Assembly (NCBI GenBank): GCA_023431345.1 | Contig: JAEYWK010000230.1 | Span: forward strand, 1 to 41,538 | Length of the DNA stretch: 41,538 nucleotides | From: Pseudomonadota bacterium | GTDB lineage: Bacteria; Myxococcota_A; Polyangia; Polyangiales; Polyangiaceae | Direction: 5' to 3' | Part shown: one piece after another, positions 9,298 through 17,258 of the stretch | How positions within the stretch are numbered: the stretch's first letter is position 1 | How the letters are laid out: each line of letters starts with the position of its first letter | Notes under the pieces: generated by a model | Seen by the model: the letters and a program-made list of their open reading frames with translations, nothing else | Databases searched by the model: none | What the model was told of the DNA's origin: nothing | Position numbers and translations under genes: made by a program

Positions 9298-10107
9298 TCA
9301 ACCGAACGAGTAAGCCGAGAGCTCCAGGCCGAGCAAGGTGCCGTGGTAGGTGAGGCGACCCACGTCGTCGCCGGCGGCGCCGGCCACCACCATCAGCGGT
9401 AGCAGGTGCTCTTCACGCGGGTGAGCGGCGCGCGCGGCGGGCGCGTTCTGCCACTTCGAGAGCAGCTCGTCGCGCTGGGAAGGGGCGCGCGTCACCGCAT
9501 CGCGCAGCCAGGCGTCGAAGGCAGAGGCGGCAGGCCGACCGTGCGGGCCCATGCCGCGCATGTTGTGGTAGGTCATGCCGCTGCCGATGATGAACACGCC
9601 TTCGTCACGCAGGGGCGAGAGGGCACGCCCGATCGCCAGGTGCTCGCTCGGATCGAGCCCTGCCTTGAGCGAGAGCTGCACGGTGGGCACGTTCGCTTCC
9701 GGATAGGCGAGCTTGAGAGGCACGAACGTGCCGTGATCGAAGCCGCGCTCGGCGTTCTCGCGCGCCGGCAGTCCCTCTGCCCCGAGCAGCTCGACCACTC
9801 GCGCCGCGAGCGCCGGCTCTCCCGGCGCAGGCCAGGTCAGCTCGTAAGACTCCGGGGGGAAGCCGTAGTAATCGAACAGCAAGGGTGGGGCGCTGCCGCT
9901 CGTGACGGTCGGCTCAGGCTCCTCCCAGTGCGCCGAGATGACGAGCAGCGCTCGCGGAGCCACCGCCGGCAGCCGCGCGATCCCGCGCAGGTGGGTCGCG
10001 AGGGCGTCCTGCTCGGCTTGGCTGCCGAACCCGAGTCTCACGAAGGGCCATGGCCCGCCCCCGTGCGGGAGAAATACCACCGGCGACCGGACGTTGCTGT
10101 TAGCCAT
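9298..10107 (-). CDS. DODA-type extradiol dioxygenase (LigB family, YgiD-like)
   Basis: 269 residues from the ATG at 10107, chosen because similarity begins with 'PVVFLPHGGGPWPF' shortly after; ATG 10119 and an upstream start are possible. The metal-binding and catalytic motifs are present: His in PHGGG, 'VISAHWEEP', 'FDYYGFPPESYELTWPAPG', 'RGFDHGTFVPL' and 'IIGSGMTYHNMRGM'. These are the signature of class III extradiol ring-cleavage enzymes of the 4,5-DOPA dioxygenase group, which open catechols with Fe(II) or Zn(II). The physiological substrate is unknown. It is cytoplasmic and monocistronic, diverging from the helicase gene, with 182 bp between the starts. Confidence 0.9.
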   Translation of the reverse strand: MANSNVRSPVVFLPHGGGPWPFVRLGFGSQAEQDALATHLRGIARLPAVAPRALLVISAHWEEPEPTVTSGSAPPLLFDYYGFPPESYELTWPAPGEPALAARVVELLGAEGLPARENAERGFDHGTFVPLKLAYPEANVPTVQLSLKAGLDPSEHLAIGRALSPLRDEGVFIIGSGMTYHNMRGMGPHGRPAASAFDAWLRDAVTRAPSQRDELLSKWQNAPAARAAHPREEHLLPLMVVAGAAGDDVGRLTYHGTLLGLELSAYSFG

Positions 10108-10289
10108 GTCTTGCAACATAAACGGTGCCGTCAGCCGCACAAGGCGCCGCTAGGTCGCCGAATTGTTGCTGGATTGGCAACAATTCAGGCGTGCGAAGCG
10201 GAGCCGTCCTGCTACATAGCGCCCGCGCCCAGCGCCACCCGCTTCGACTTCCTTCCGTTCGAAGTCCAGCCGCGCTGCCTCGCCCCAAC

Positions 10290-12452
10290 ATGCCAGAGCC
10301 TGAGCCGTCGTCCACCGATCTCCCCGACCTCAATGAATTGCTTGGCCCCGAGCTAGCAGCAGCCTTTGCCCAGAAGGGCTACAAGACGCTGACGCCGGTG
10401 CAGCAGTCGGTGCTCGACGCGAGCAATGACGGGCGCGACCTGCGCATCAGCTCCCAGACTGGCTCCGGCAAGACGCTGGCCCTCGGTCTCGCCCTGCGTC
10501 ACGTGGTGTCGGCCGACACGCTGACGAAGGCGCCCGTCGCGCGCCCGCAGGCGCTGGTGATCGTGCCGACGCGTGAGCTGGCCAAACAGGTCAACGACGA
10601 GCTTGGCTGGCTCTACGCCCAGCGCAAGCTGCGCATCGCCTCCGTGACGGGTGGCTCGTCCTATCGCGACGAGCACCGCGCGCTGGCGTCGTCGCCGGCG
10701 ATCGTGGTGGGAACGCCCGGCCGCTTGCTCGATCACCTGAACCGCGGCGGCATCGAGGCCAGCGACGTCGCCGCCGTCGTGCTCGACGAGGCGGATCGCA
10801 TGCTGGATTTGGGCTTTCGAGACGAGCTCGAAGCGATCCTCGAGAAAGCGCCCGAGGGGCACCGCACGCACCTGGTGTCGGCGACCTTCGCGCGCGACGT
10901 CGCCGCGCTCGCCGACCGCGTGCAGAAAGATCCGAAGCGCATCGAGGGCACGCCGCTCGGTACCGCCAACCGCGACATCGATCACATCATCTACTTGGTG
11001 CGCCCCGACGAGCGGGTGGACGCGCTGATCAACGTGCTGCTTCACCACGCCGAGGATCAAACGCTGGTGTTCGCGCGGACGCGCGCCGACGTGTCGGAGA
11101 TCGCACGGGAGCTGCAGCAAGCCGGCTTCGCTTCGGGCTCGCTGTCGGGCGAGATGGACCAGCACGCGCGCAACCGCGCGCTCTCGGCCTTCAAGCGCGG
11201 CGACATCCGCGCCCTGATCGCGACCGACGTCGCCGCGCGCGGTATCGACGTGCAAGACATCGCGCGGGTGATCCAGATTGATCCGCCGACGGATCCCGAT
11301 ACTTACACGCACCGCAGCGGTCGCACGGGGCGCGCGGGTCGCAAAGGCGTGAGCGCGGTCTTGGTCGCGCCCGCGGGTCTGCGGCGCGCGACCTCGCTGC
11401 TGCAGCGAGCGCGCGTGCAGTTCCGCGTCGAGCCGGTTCCCACCGCGGCGGCCATCCGTGAAGCACAAGATGCGAGCTGGCTCGCGCAGCTGAGCGCCGA
11501 CGAAGAGCGTGAGGTGCCCGAGCGCGTGCAGCAGCAGGTGGCGCGCATCCTCGAAGCGGGGCTCGCGGAGAAGGCGCTCGCGCAGCTCATCATCAGCGTG
11601 CGTCGCGCCACCGGCGAGCCGCGCGACGTGACGCCGCTGTTTCCCGAGCCTCCGCGCGGCGCTCAGCGTCCGCGGGCGAGCGAGCGCGACGAGCGCCGCT
11701 TTCCCGAGCGCGGCCGTGGCAACGACTGGAAGTCGCGCGAGCCGGCCCCTCGCAGCGAGCCCCGGCCCTATCCGTCCGAGCGCCCTCGCGCGTTCGAAAG
11801 GTCGACGCCGCCCGAGCGCGGCTTCGCCTCCGAGCGTCCCCCGCGCGACGATGCGCGCGGCTTCGTGCCGTTTCGGGTGAGCTGGGGCGAGCAGCACGGC
11901 GCCGACGCGCGCCGGCTGGTGGCGATGCTGTGTCGTCGCGGCAACATCCGCGGCTCCGACATCGGCGCGATCCGGGTGGGGCCGACGAGCTCGACCGTCG
12001 AGGTCGCAGGCGCGGTCGCCAGCAGCTTTGCCGAAGCGACGCGCGAGCCGGATCCGCGTGACCCGCGCGTGCTCGTCTCGCCCTTTTCGGACGGCGACGG
12101 CGACGAGGCGAGCGAGCGTCGGGGCCCCTCGCAGCGCCCGCGTCCGGACGTGCCGCCCTCGCGGCAGCGCCCGCCGCGCGATTTCGGCGGCAAGCCGGCG
12201 CGCGACTTCGGCGGCAAGCCGGCGCGCGGCTTCGGCGGCAAGCCGGCACGCGACTTCGGCAACAAGCCAGCGCGCGACTTCGGCAACAAGCCGGCGCGCG
12301 ACTTCGGCAGCAAGCCGGCGCGGCAGCCGTTGCCCCTGCCGCCGCGTGAGCGCGTCGCCGAAGCGGCGACCGACACGCCGCCCAAGCGGCCGGCTCGCCG
12401 AGTCGTGGTCAACGCCGAACCCGTGCGCCGCGGGCCCAAGAAGAAGGCCTGA
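10290..12452 (+). CDS. DEAD-box RNA helicase with DbpA-type RNA-binding domain
   Basis: 720 residues from ATG 10290. All helicase motifs are intact: Q motif 'GYKTLTPVQ', I SQTGSGKT, Ia PTRELA, Ib GTPGR, II DEAD (166-169), III SAT, V 'ATDVAARGID' and VI HRSGRTGRAGR. After the core comes an Arg/Pro/Glu-rich linker, then a DbpA/CsdA-like RNA-binding domain ('VPFRVSWGEQHGADARRL', 'RRGNIRGSDIGAIRVG'). It ends with six tandem copies of an Arg-Asp-Phe-Gly-rich octapeptide and a basic tail. Such proteins unwind RNA in ribosome assembly and cold adaptation. The RDFG repeats resemble low-complexity regions that favour RNA condensation. Much longer than plain DeaD/DbpA because of the linker and repeat tail. 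Confidence 0.94.
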   Translation: MPEPEPSSTDLPDLNELLGPELAAAFAQKGYKTLTPVQQSVLDASNDGRDLRISSQTGSGKTLALGLALRHVVSADTLTKAPVARPQALVIVPTRELAKQVNDELGWLYAQRKLRIASVTGGSSYRDEHRALASSPAIVVGTPGRLLDHLNRGGIEASDVAAVVLDEADRMLDLGFRDELEAILEKAPEGHRTHLVSATFARDVAALADRVQKDPKRIEGTPLGTANRDIDHIIYLVRPDERVDALINVLLHHAEDQTLVFARTRADVSEIARELQQAGFASGSLSGEMDQHARNRALSAFKRGDIRALIATDVAARGIDVQDIARVIQIDPPTDPDTYTHRSGRTGRAGRKGVSAVLVAPAGLRRATSLLQRARVQFRVEPVPTAAAIREAQDASWLAQLSADEEREVPERVQQQVARILEAGLAEKALAQLIISVRRATGEPRDVTPLFPEPPRGAQRPRASERDERRFPERGRGNDWKSREPAPRSEPRPYPSERPRAFERSTPPERGFASERPPRDDARGFVPFRVSWGEQHGADARRLVAMLCRRGNIRGSDIGAIRVGPTSSTVEVAGAVASSFAEATREPDPRDPRVLVSPFSDGDGDEASERRGPSQRPRPDVPPSRQRPPRDFGGKPARDFGGKPARGFGGKPARDFGNKPARDFGNKPARDFGSKPARQPLPLPPRERVAEAATDTPPKRPARRVVVNAEPVRRGPKKKA
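12177..12320 (+). repeat. Six tandem 24-bp repeats inside the helicase gene
   Basis: Six in-frame 24-bp units encode an octapeptide with consensus R-D-F-G-G-K-P-A. Variants are RGFGGKPA (unit 3), RDFGNKPA (units 4 and 5) and RDFGSKPA (unit 6). The first two units differ only at synonymous positions, which suggests recent slippage or unequal exchange. The repeat number probably varies between strains. Confidence 0.95.
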
Positions 12453-12463
12453 TCGCGTCGGAC

Positions 12464-12499
12464 GCGCGCGCTTCGTCGCCGTGTGACGAGAGCGCGCGC
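12464..12499. terminator. Bidirectional hairpin between convergent genes
   Basis: GCGCGCGCT plus TCGTC pairs with GACGA plus AGCGCGCGC (one bulged G) around a 7-nt loop, giving about 14 bp of stem. It lies exactly between the convergent helicase and aldo/keto reductase genes, 12 bp after one stop and 4 bp from the other. No T-run is present. Confidence 0.55.
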
Positions 12500-12502
12500 T
12501 GG

Positions 12503-13507
12503 CTACCTCTCGCTGTCCAGGTGCGTCATCTGGGCTGGCTGGTAGCGCTCGCCCGCCACGCCGCTGCTCGCGACCAGCTCGTTGATTCGAGCGACTTCCG
12601 AGGTCGTGAGGTTGGTGGTCAGCGCGCCGAGCGCTTCCTCGAGCTGCGCCTGCGTTCGCGCTCCCATCACCGGCACGACGCTCGGCCCGCGCGACCGCAC
12701 CCAAGCGATCGCCAGCTGGCTGGGCGTGAGACCGCGCGCGTGGGCGAGCTCGCCGAGCTGTGCCACGAGCTTGCGGTTGTGCTCGCCCGCTTCCCCGGAA
12801 AAGCGCGGCAGATGCGCGCGGAAGTCACTCGCCGCTCGCGGGCGCGACCCGCTCAGTAGGCCGCGCGAGAGCACGCCGTACGCGGTGAGCGATACGCCGA
12901 GCTCGGCCAGCACGGGGAAGATCTTGGCTTCGGGGCCGCGGCTGAGCAGCGAATATTCGATCTGCAGATCTGCGATCGGGTGCACCGCGTGTGCGCGACG
13001 TAGCGTCTCTGGCCCCACCTCGGAGAGGCCGATGTGCCGGACATAGCCGGCCTTCACCAGCTCGGCGATGGCGCCGACCGTCTCCTCGATCGGTACGGCC
13101 GGATCGAGGCGCGCCGGCCGGTAGATGTCCACGTAGTCGGTGCCGAGCCGCGTCAGGCTGTAGGTGAGAAAGTTCTTCAGCGCGACCGGCCGCGCGTCGA
13201 CGCCGCCCCAGCTGCCGTCAGGGCCGCGCAGCGCGCCGAACTTGACGGAGAGCAGCGCCTGCTGGCGGCGACCGGCGAGGGCGCGTCCGAGCAGCAGCTC
13301 GTTGTGGCCGGTGCCGTAAAAGTCGCCGGTGTCCAGCAGGTTGACGCCTTGCTCCAGCGCCGCGTGGATGGTGGCGACGCTCTCGCGCTCATCGGCAGGA
13401 CCGTACATGTTCGACATGCCCATGCAGCCGAGGGCCATGGGGAAGACCTCGGGCCCGTGCTGGCCGAGGCGGATCTTCGGTATCGCGGAAATTTTCGGGG
13501 ATTTCAT
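12503..13507 (-). CDS. Aldo/keto reductase family protein
   Basis: 334 residues from the ATG at 13507, which has AGGAG nine bases upstream; a start 48 bases earlier lacks this. The TIM-barrel AKR pattern is clear: 'GCMGMSNMYGPADERES', 'LLDTGDFYGTGHNELLLGRAL', and the NADP-site 'VVPVMGARTQAQLEEALGA'. Of the catalytic tetrad, Asp59, Tyr64 and Lys89 are present. The fourth residue, normally His in a 'QHRxDP' motif, is Ala131 ('YRPARLDP'). This subfamily variant is seen with the 'PARLDP' form and may change substrate or rate. It diverges from a LysR-type regulator gene with 74 bp between starts, which suggests that regulator controls it. Confidence 0.9.
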   Translation of the reverse strand: MKSPKISAIPKIRLGQHGPEVFPMALGCMGMSNMYGPADERESVATIHAALEQGVNLLDTGDFYGTGHNELLLGRALAGRRQQALLSVKFGALRGPDGSWGGVDARPVALKNFLTYSLTRLGTDYVDIYRPARLDPAVPIEETVGAIAELVKAGYVRHIGLSEVGPETLRRAHAVHPIADLQIEYSLLSRGPEAKIFPVLAELGVSLTAYGVLSRGLLSGSRPRAASDFRAHLPRFSGEAGEHNRKLVAQLGELAHARGLTPSQLAIAWVRSRGPSVVPVMGARTQAQLEEALGALTTNLTTSEVARINELVASSGVAGERYQPAQMTHLDSER

Positions 13508-13554
13508 GACTCGTTGCTCCTGTCCCGAAGACCGTACGGCACAGCGATTCATCA

Positions 13555-13570
13555 ATCCAATAGATAGGAT
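13555..13570. promoter_or_regulatory. Candidate LysR-type operator in the AKR/LysR divergent region
   Basis: ATCC-N8-GGAT forms an interrupted palindrome in an AT-rich patch, 48 bp before the AKR start and 11 bp before the LysR start. The position fits the recognition site of a LysR regulator that acts on a divergent target and represses itself. The sequence of the true site is not known. Confidence 0.35.
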
Positions 13571-13581
13571 ATATGTAAATC

Positions 13582-14517
13582 ATGCACGAGAATTATGGAC
13601 GTGACCTGGACCTCAACCTCCTGCGCGTCTTCTGCGTGGTGGCGGACGCGGGCAGCGTCACGGCGGCGGCGGCGCAGCTCTATCTGACTCAACCCGCCGT
13701 TAGCGCCGCGCTGCGTCGGCTGACGGACGCGGTCGGAGCCCCGCTCTTCGTGCGACAAGGGCGCCGGCTCGCGCTCAGCAGTCGCGGCGCCGCGCTGCGC
13801 GGCAAGGCTCAGCCGCACTTGGCGGCGCTGGTAGAAGCGGCGCTTGCTCCGGCACAGTTCGAGCCGCTCGTCAGCGAGCGCGTGCTGCGGCTGGGCTTGT
13901 CGGACGCCTCCGAGGCTTGGCTGTTGCCGCGCCTACTACGTTTGCTCGAGCGGCGCGCACCGCGGCTGCGCTTGATCGCCACGCCCGTGCAGTTTCGCAG
14001 CGTCGGCGAGGCGCTGGCGTCGGGGCGGGTCGAGCTCGCCGTGACAGTCGCGGACGCGCTCCCCGCCATGGTGCGCCGAAAGGCCCTGTTTTGGGGTGAC
14101 TTCGTGTGCTTGTTCGACTCGCGCCGCCTCAAATTGGGGCGGCGCGTGAGCGAGCGCGCCTACTTTGACGCCGAGCACGTCATCGTCTCTTACAACGCCG
14201 ACCTGCGCGGCATCGTCGAAGACGCGCTCGGCAAGACGCGCCGCACCCGCTGCTCGGTGTCGAGCTTCGCGAGCGTGGCCGCCATCGTCGAAGGCAGCTC
14301 GCTGGTCGCGACGGTGCCGCGCTTGCTGGCTCGCGAGGCGGCCGCGCGCTTTCAGACCCTGCAATTGGCGGAGCTCCCGTTTCGCTTGCAGGGGGCGGGC
14401 ACCGAGCTTCTGTGGCCGGCGTCGACCGACGACGACGACGCGTGCCGCTTCCTACGCGCCTGCGTGGTCGAGGCGGCGGCGGGTCTCAGCTCGAAGAGCG
14501 CGCGCCGTTCGCGCTGA
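13582..14517 (+). CDS. LysR-type transcriptional regulator
   Basis: 311 residues. The N-terminal winged helix (about 8-68) reads 'LDLNLLRVFCVVADAGSVTAAAAQL', then 'TQPAVSAALRRLTDAVGAPLFVRQGRRLALSSRG', the classic LysR pattern. The C-terminal region (about 95-300) is a two-lobe periplasmic-binding-like effector domain. The ATG at 13582 gives the usual N-terminus. It diverges from the aldo/keto reductase gene and likely regulates it; the inducer is unknown. Its last 32 bases overlap the 3' end of the convergent trmY-like gene. Confidence 0.93.
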   Translation: MHENYGRDLDLNLLRVFCVVADAGSVTAAAAQLYLTQPAVSAALRRLTDAVGAPLFVRQGRRLALSSRGAALRGKAQPHLAALVEAALAPAQFEPLVSERVLRLGLSDASEAWLLPRLLRLLERRAPRLRLIATPVQFRSVGEALASGRVELAVTVADALPAMVRRKALFWGDFVCLFDSRRLKLGRRVSERAYFDAEHVIVSYNADLRGIVEDALGKTRRTRCSVSSFASVAAIVEGSSLVATVPRLLAREAAARFQTLQLAELPFRLQGAGTELLWPASTDDDDACRFLRACVVEAAAGLSSKSARRSR

Positions 14518-15106
14518 CGGCACGGTCGAGCTCGTTGCCAATCAAGGTCACCACGTCCTCGGCGTGCAAGCTCAGGGGCCCTACTGACACGGGGCGACAA
14601 CCTCGCTCTCGGAGCAGCGCTCGCGTGCCGGGCTCGAAGCCCGCAGGATCACCGATGAAGAACCAGGCGTCGCTGGGCGGAAGCAACCCGCGCAGGTCGC
14701 TCGCGCCCTCCTCGAGCACGAAGCAGGGGCTCTCGCGGGCCTCGTCGAGGAGCTGCTCGAGATCGCCGCTGCGCAGGTCGAGCCCCGGTCGCAGCTCGAT
14801 GAAGTCTGCGGCCAAGTCGAGGGGGGCGCTGCGCAGCGTCTTCTGCACCAAGATCGCGAGGCTGCGCTCGTCGGGTCGCAGGAATTTCACGCGCTCGCTC
14901 GTGACACGCAAGGTGCGCGGTCCAACCGCGCCGCCGCGCAGCACCAGGTAGACCTCGACGCCCGCGCGCAGGCCGTGAGAGGTGAGGAAGGCGGCCCGCA
15001 AGCAGCGCAAGAGCGCGTCGATGCGCCCGCTCGTGCTCGGCAAGTCATCGAGGCGAAAATCGCCCGTCGCGAGCGCAGTCTGACCAATCAACACGAAGCG
15101 GCGCAC
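14486..15106 (-). CDS. trmY: TrmY-type tRNA (pseudouridine-N1)-methyltransferase family protein (DUF358)
   Basis: 206 residues with a GTG start at 15106. The protein follows the TrmY (COG1901) pattern from end to end: 'RRFVLIGQTALATGDFRLDD', 'LPSTSGRIDALLRCLRAAF', 'VYLVLRGG', 'KFLRPDERSLAILVQKTL', and the SPOUT knot end 'SVGPLSLHAEDVVTLIGNEL'. In archaea TrmY puts the N1-methyl group on pseudouridine 54 of tRNA using SAM. Bacterial members exist but are uncommon and their target is less certain. It follows a SAM methyltransferase gene on the same strand, with a 43-bp gap that holds a hairpin. No Shine-Dalgarno sequence is visible. It ends inside the 3' end of the LysR gene. Confidence 0.8.
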   Translation of the reverse strand: MRRFVLIGQTALATGDFRLDDLPSTSGRIDALLRCLRAAFLTSHGLRAGVEVYLVLRGGAVGPRTLRVTSERVKFLRPDERSLAILVQKTLRSAPLDLAADFIELRPGLDLRSGDLEQLLDEARESPCFVLEEGASDLRGLLPPSDAWFFIGDPAGFEPGTRALLRERGCRPVSVGPLSLHAEDVVTLIGNELDRAVSANGARSSS

Positions 15107-15110
15107 GGCT

Positions 15111-15136
15111 CAACCGGCGCGAGTGTACGCCGGTTG
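15111..15136 (-). promoter_or_regulatory. 9-bp perfect hairpin just upstream of the trmY-like start
   Basis: CAACCGGCG and CGCCGGTTG form a perfect stem with an 8-nt loop. On the coding strand it ends five bases before the GTG start, where a ribosome-binding site would lie. It could limit translation or be a processing or termination point after the upstream methyltransferase gene. Confidence 0.35.
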
Positions 15137-15149
15137 TCGGCCGCGCCGT

Positions 15150-15902
15150 CTACGACTTTTCACAGCGGAAGACGGCGGCTTCGTCGCTGTCGTCGGCGGG
15201 GGTGTGCTCGTAGGGCCTGAGCGCCTCGACGTGACCAAACCCGGCCTCCTCGAGCAGCGCTCGAAACTCGGCCCGGGCGTAGCTTCGTACGCGGAGCTCT
15301 TCGTATTCCATTGCCAGCAGCTGGCCATCTTTCACCAGCTCGTAGCGGTGAAGCGCGGTCGTGATGCGGGCGTCGCCGCTGTATTGAGTGAGCCAGCTGA
15401 AGACGAGCTTGGCGCCGTCCGCGCGCTCCACCCAGCGCCCGCCCCAGACGCCGCCGTGCTCGGGAGGAGTGCTCTGCACGAGCTCCGCCTCCACGACGAG
15501 CTTGCCGCCGGGCGCCAGCACTCGATGCACGCGCCGTAGCGCTTCCTTCACGAGGTCATCGTCGAGCAGCAAACCGAACGAGCCGGAAGGGATGAAGACG
15601 AGCACCGGCGGCCGCTCGCACTCGAGCGTCTGCAAGGCCTGCTCGCTGAGCACCGGCGTGAGGCCTCGCGCTCGGGCGCGCGCGCGACAACGCGCCAGCA
15701 TCTCGCCCGAGCTGTCGCTGCCCGTGATATCGAGGCCTTCGGCGACGAGCGGTAGCAGGTAGCGACCCGAGCCGCACATCGGCTCGTGGATGGGGCCGCG
15801 CGCGGCCCGCGCCAGCTCCGCATAGAAGTCGAAGGCGTCGGGCAGGGGCTCGGGCTTGTCGAGATCGTAGAACTCACTCGCTAGCTTGCCGTAGCTGGTC
15901 AT
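15150..15902 (-). CDS. Class I SAM-dependent methyltransferase
   Basis: 250 residues. The Rossmann methyltransferase fold is shown by motif I 'IHEPMCGSGRYLLPL', the acidic residue after strand 2 ('ITGSDSSGEML'), the 'VLVFIPSGSFGLL' region and 'VHRVLAPGGKLVVEAEL' after strand 5. The 'FYDLDKP' N-terminus is common in UbiE/Tam-like small-molecule methyltransferases. The substrate is unknown. It begins 12 bp after the stop of the lipoprotein pirin gene and is probably co-transcribed with it and with the trmY-like gene. Confidence 0.9.
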   Translation of the reverse strand: MTSYGKLASEFYDLDKPEPLPDAFDFYAELARAARGPIHEPMCGSGRYLLPLVAEGLDITGSDSSGEMLARCRARARARGLTPVLSEQALQTLECERPPVLVFIPSGSFGLLLDDDLVKEALRRVHRVLAPGGKLVVEAELVQSTPPEHGGVWGGRWVERADGAKLVFSWLTQYSGDARITTALHRYELVKDGQLLAMEYEELRVRSYARAEFRALLEEAGFGHVEALRPYEHTPADDSDEAAVFRCEKS

Positions 15903-15914
15903 GGCAGGGCGAGC

Positions 15915-17036
15915 TCAGGTGGCGCGTTCGGTGCGGCCGTCGGCGTGGCGCGCGAAGCGCTCGGGCTCGGCGCCGTGCACCGGATCCTCGCTCGGCCAGG
16001 GCCAGCCGCCGAAGCGCGTCGACCGATAATCGGCGTACGCTCGCTGAATTTCCGCGCGCGTGTTCATGACGAACGGCCCGCTTTGCACGACGGGCTCCCC
16101 GATCGGGCGGCCTTGGAGCAGCAGCAATTCGCCCTCGCTTTCGCCGTTTTCGAGCGGCGCAGGGACGTCCGCCGAGAGTCGGGCGGCGTGCCCGCTGGCG
16201 AGCTCGAAATCGCCCAGCTTGAGCGAGGAGCCCCGAAAGAAGTAGAGCTTGCGGTTTACGCCGGCGGGCGCGGCCGGCAGCGTGACGCGCGCGCGCGGCT
16301 CGAGCTTCAAGGTCCAGATCGCCACGTGCGCGTCCTCGCGGCTCGCCCAAGACTCGGGCGGCGGAGCGTTCGGTACCGCGTCGGCGAAGGCGCCGGCGAT
16401 GACCGTGAGCTCGGCGGCTCTGCCCGCTGCGTCACGCAGGGTGCGGCGCGGGATGGTGTGGCGCCAAAACATCGAAAAATAGGGGTTTGCGAACTTGTTG
16501 GCGGCCGGCAAGTTCAGCCAGATCTGCAGGAGCTCGAGCGGGTTTTCCTCGTTGCTCTTCAAGAGCGGGAACATCTCCGCGTGGACGATGCCCTTGCCGG
16601 CGGTGAGCCACTGCACGTCACCTCCGCCGTAGCGCGCGGCCGCGCCCAGCGAATCGGCGTGATCGACCAAGCCGCGCCGAACGATGGTGACGGTCTCGAA
16701 GCCGCGGTGCGGGTGCGATGGGAAGCCCGGCACCCGTTGGCCGTGATACATGCGCCAGCCGTTGCTGGCCTCGAAGTCTTGCCCGAGGTTGCGGCCGGCG
16801 AGCGACGCGGCCGGCCCGAGCTCGGCGTTGCCGGCGGGGTAGGGGTCGTCGTGGTGAGCGCAGAACAAGAACGGGTCGAGCACCTTCCACTGGAACCCGA
16901 GCGGCTCCGTGCCCAGCACCAGGCTCTTGGGCGGAGGGCTCGGGCGAGCGTCGACGCGCTCGGGCGGTGCATCGCTGCGGCACGCGGAGACGACCGGGGC
17001 GCTCACCAAGGCTCCGAGCAGGCTGCGACGATCCAT
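15915..17036 (-). CDS. Pirin family protein with lipoprotein signal
   Basis: 373 residues from ATG 17036 (AGG about eight bases upstream). Pirin motifs are strong: 'FPSHPHRGFETVTIVRRG', 'YGGGDVQWLTAGKGIVHAEM', 'LELLQIWLNLPAANK' and a C-terminal cupin ending 'GPFVMNTRAEIQRAYADY'. Unlike ordinary pirins it has an N-terminal export signal, MDRRSLLGALVSAPVVSAC, with a twin Arg and a cysteine that fits a lipobox (VSAC). It would therefore be anchored to a membrane facing the periplasm. Tat export would suit a protein that folds around iron in the cytoplasm. It diverges from a cytochrome c-rhodanese lipoprotein gene, which suggests an extracytoplasmic redox role. Confidence 0.88.
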   Translation of the reverse strand: MDRRSLLGALVSAPVVSACRSDAPPERVDARPSPPPKSLVLGTEPLGFQWKVLDPFLFCAHHDDPYPAGNAELGPAASLAGRNLGQDFEASNGWRMYHGQRVPGFPSHPHRGFETVTIVRRGLVDHADSLGAAARYGGGDVQWLTAGKGIVHAEMFPLLKSNEENPLELLQIWLNLPAANKFANPYFSMFWRHTIPRRTLRDAAGRAAELTVIAGAFADAVPNAPPPESWASREDAHVAIWTLKLEPRARVTLPAAPAGVNRKLYFFRGSSLKLGDFELASGHAARLSADVPAPLENGESEGELLLLQGRPIGEPVVQSGPFVMNTRAEIQRAYADYRSTRFGGWPWPSEDPVHGAEPERFARHADGRTERAT

Positions 17037-17258
17037 GTGACCTGATAATGTAGAGCCTCGCCCCGCGCCCGCAAGCGCGGAGGCGCAGCGGCGCGGAGCC
17101 CGCGGACACGGGGGCTGATTTCCCGGGCAGCTCTGCGATCGCCGGCAAGCCGCCGGCGGGTCCGGGCCCAGGGCGCGCCGGGTTTGCCGCAGCTTTACGC
17201 GCATTTTTTCGAAGGCGACTCGACGCGCGTCGAAGCGACGTGGCATGACGTTCTTCCG

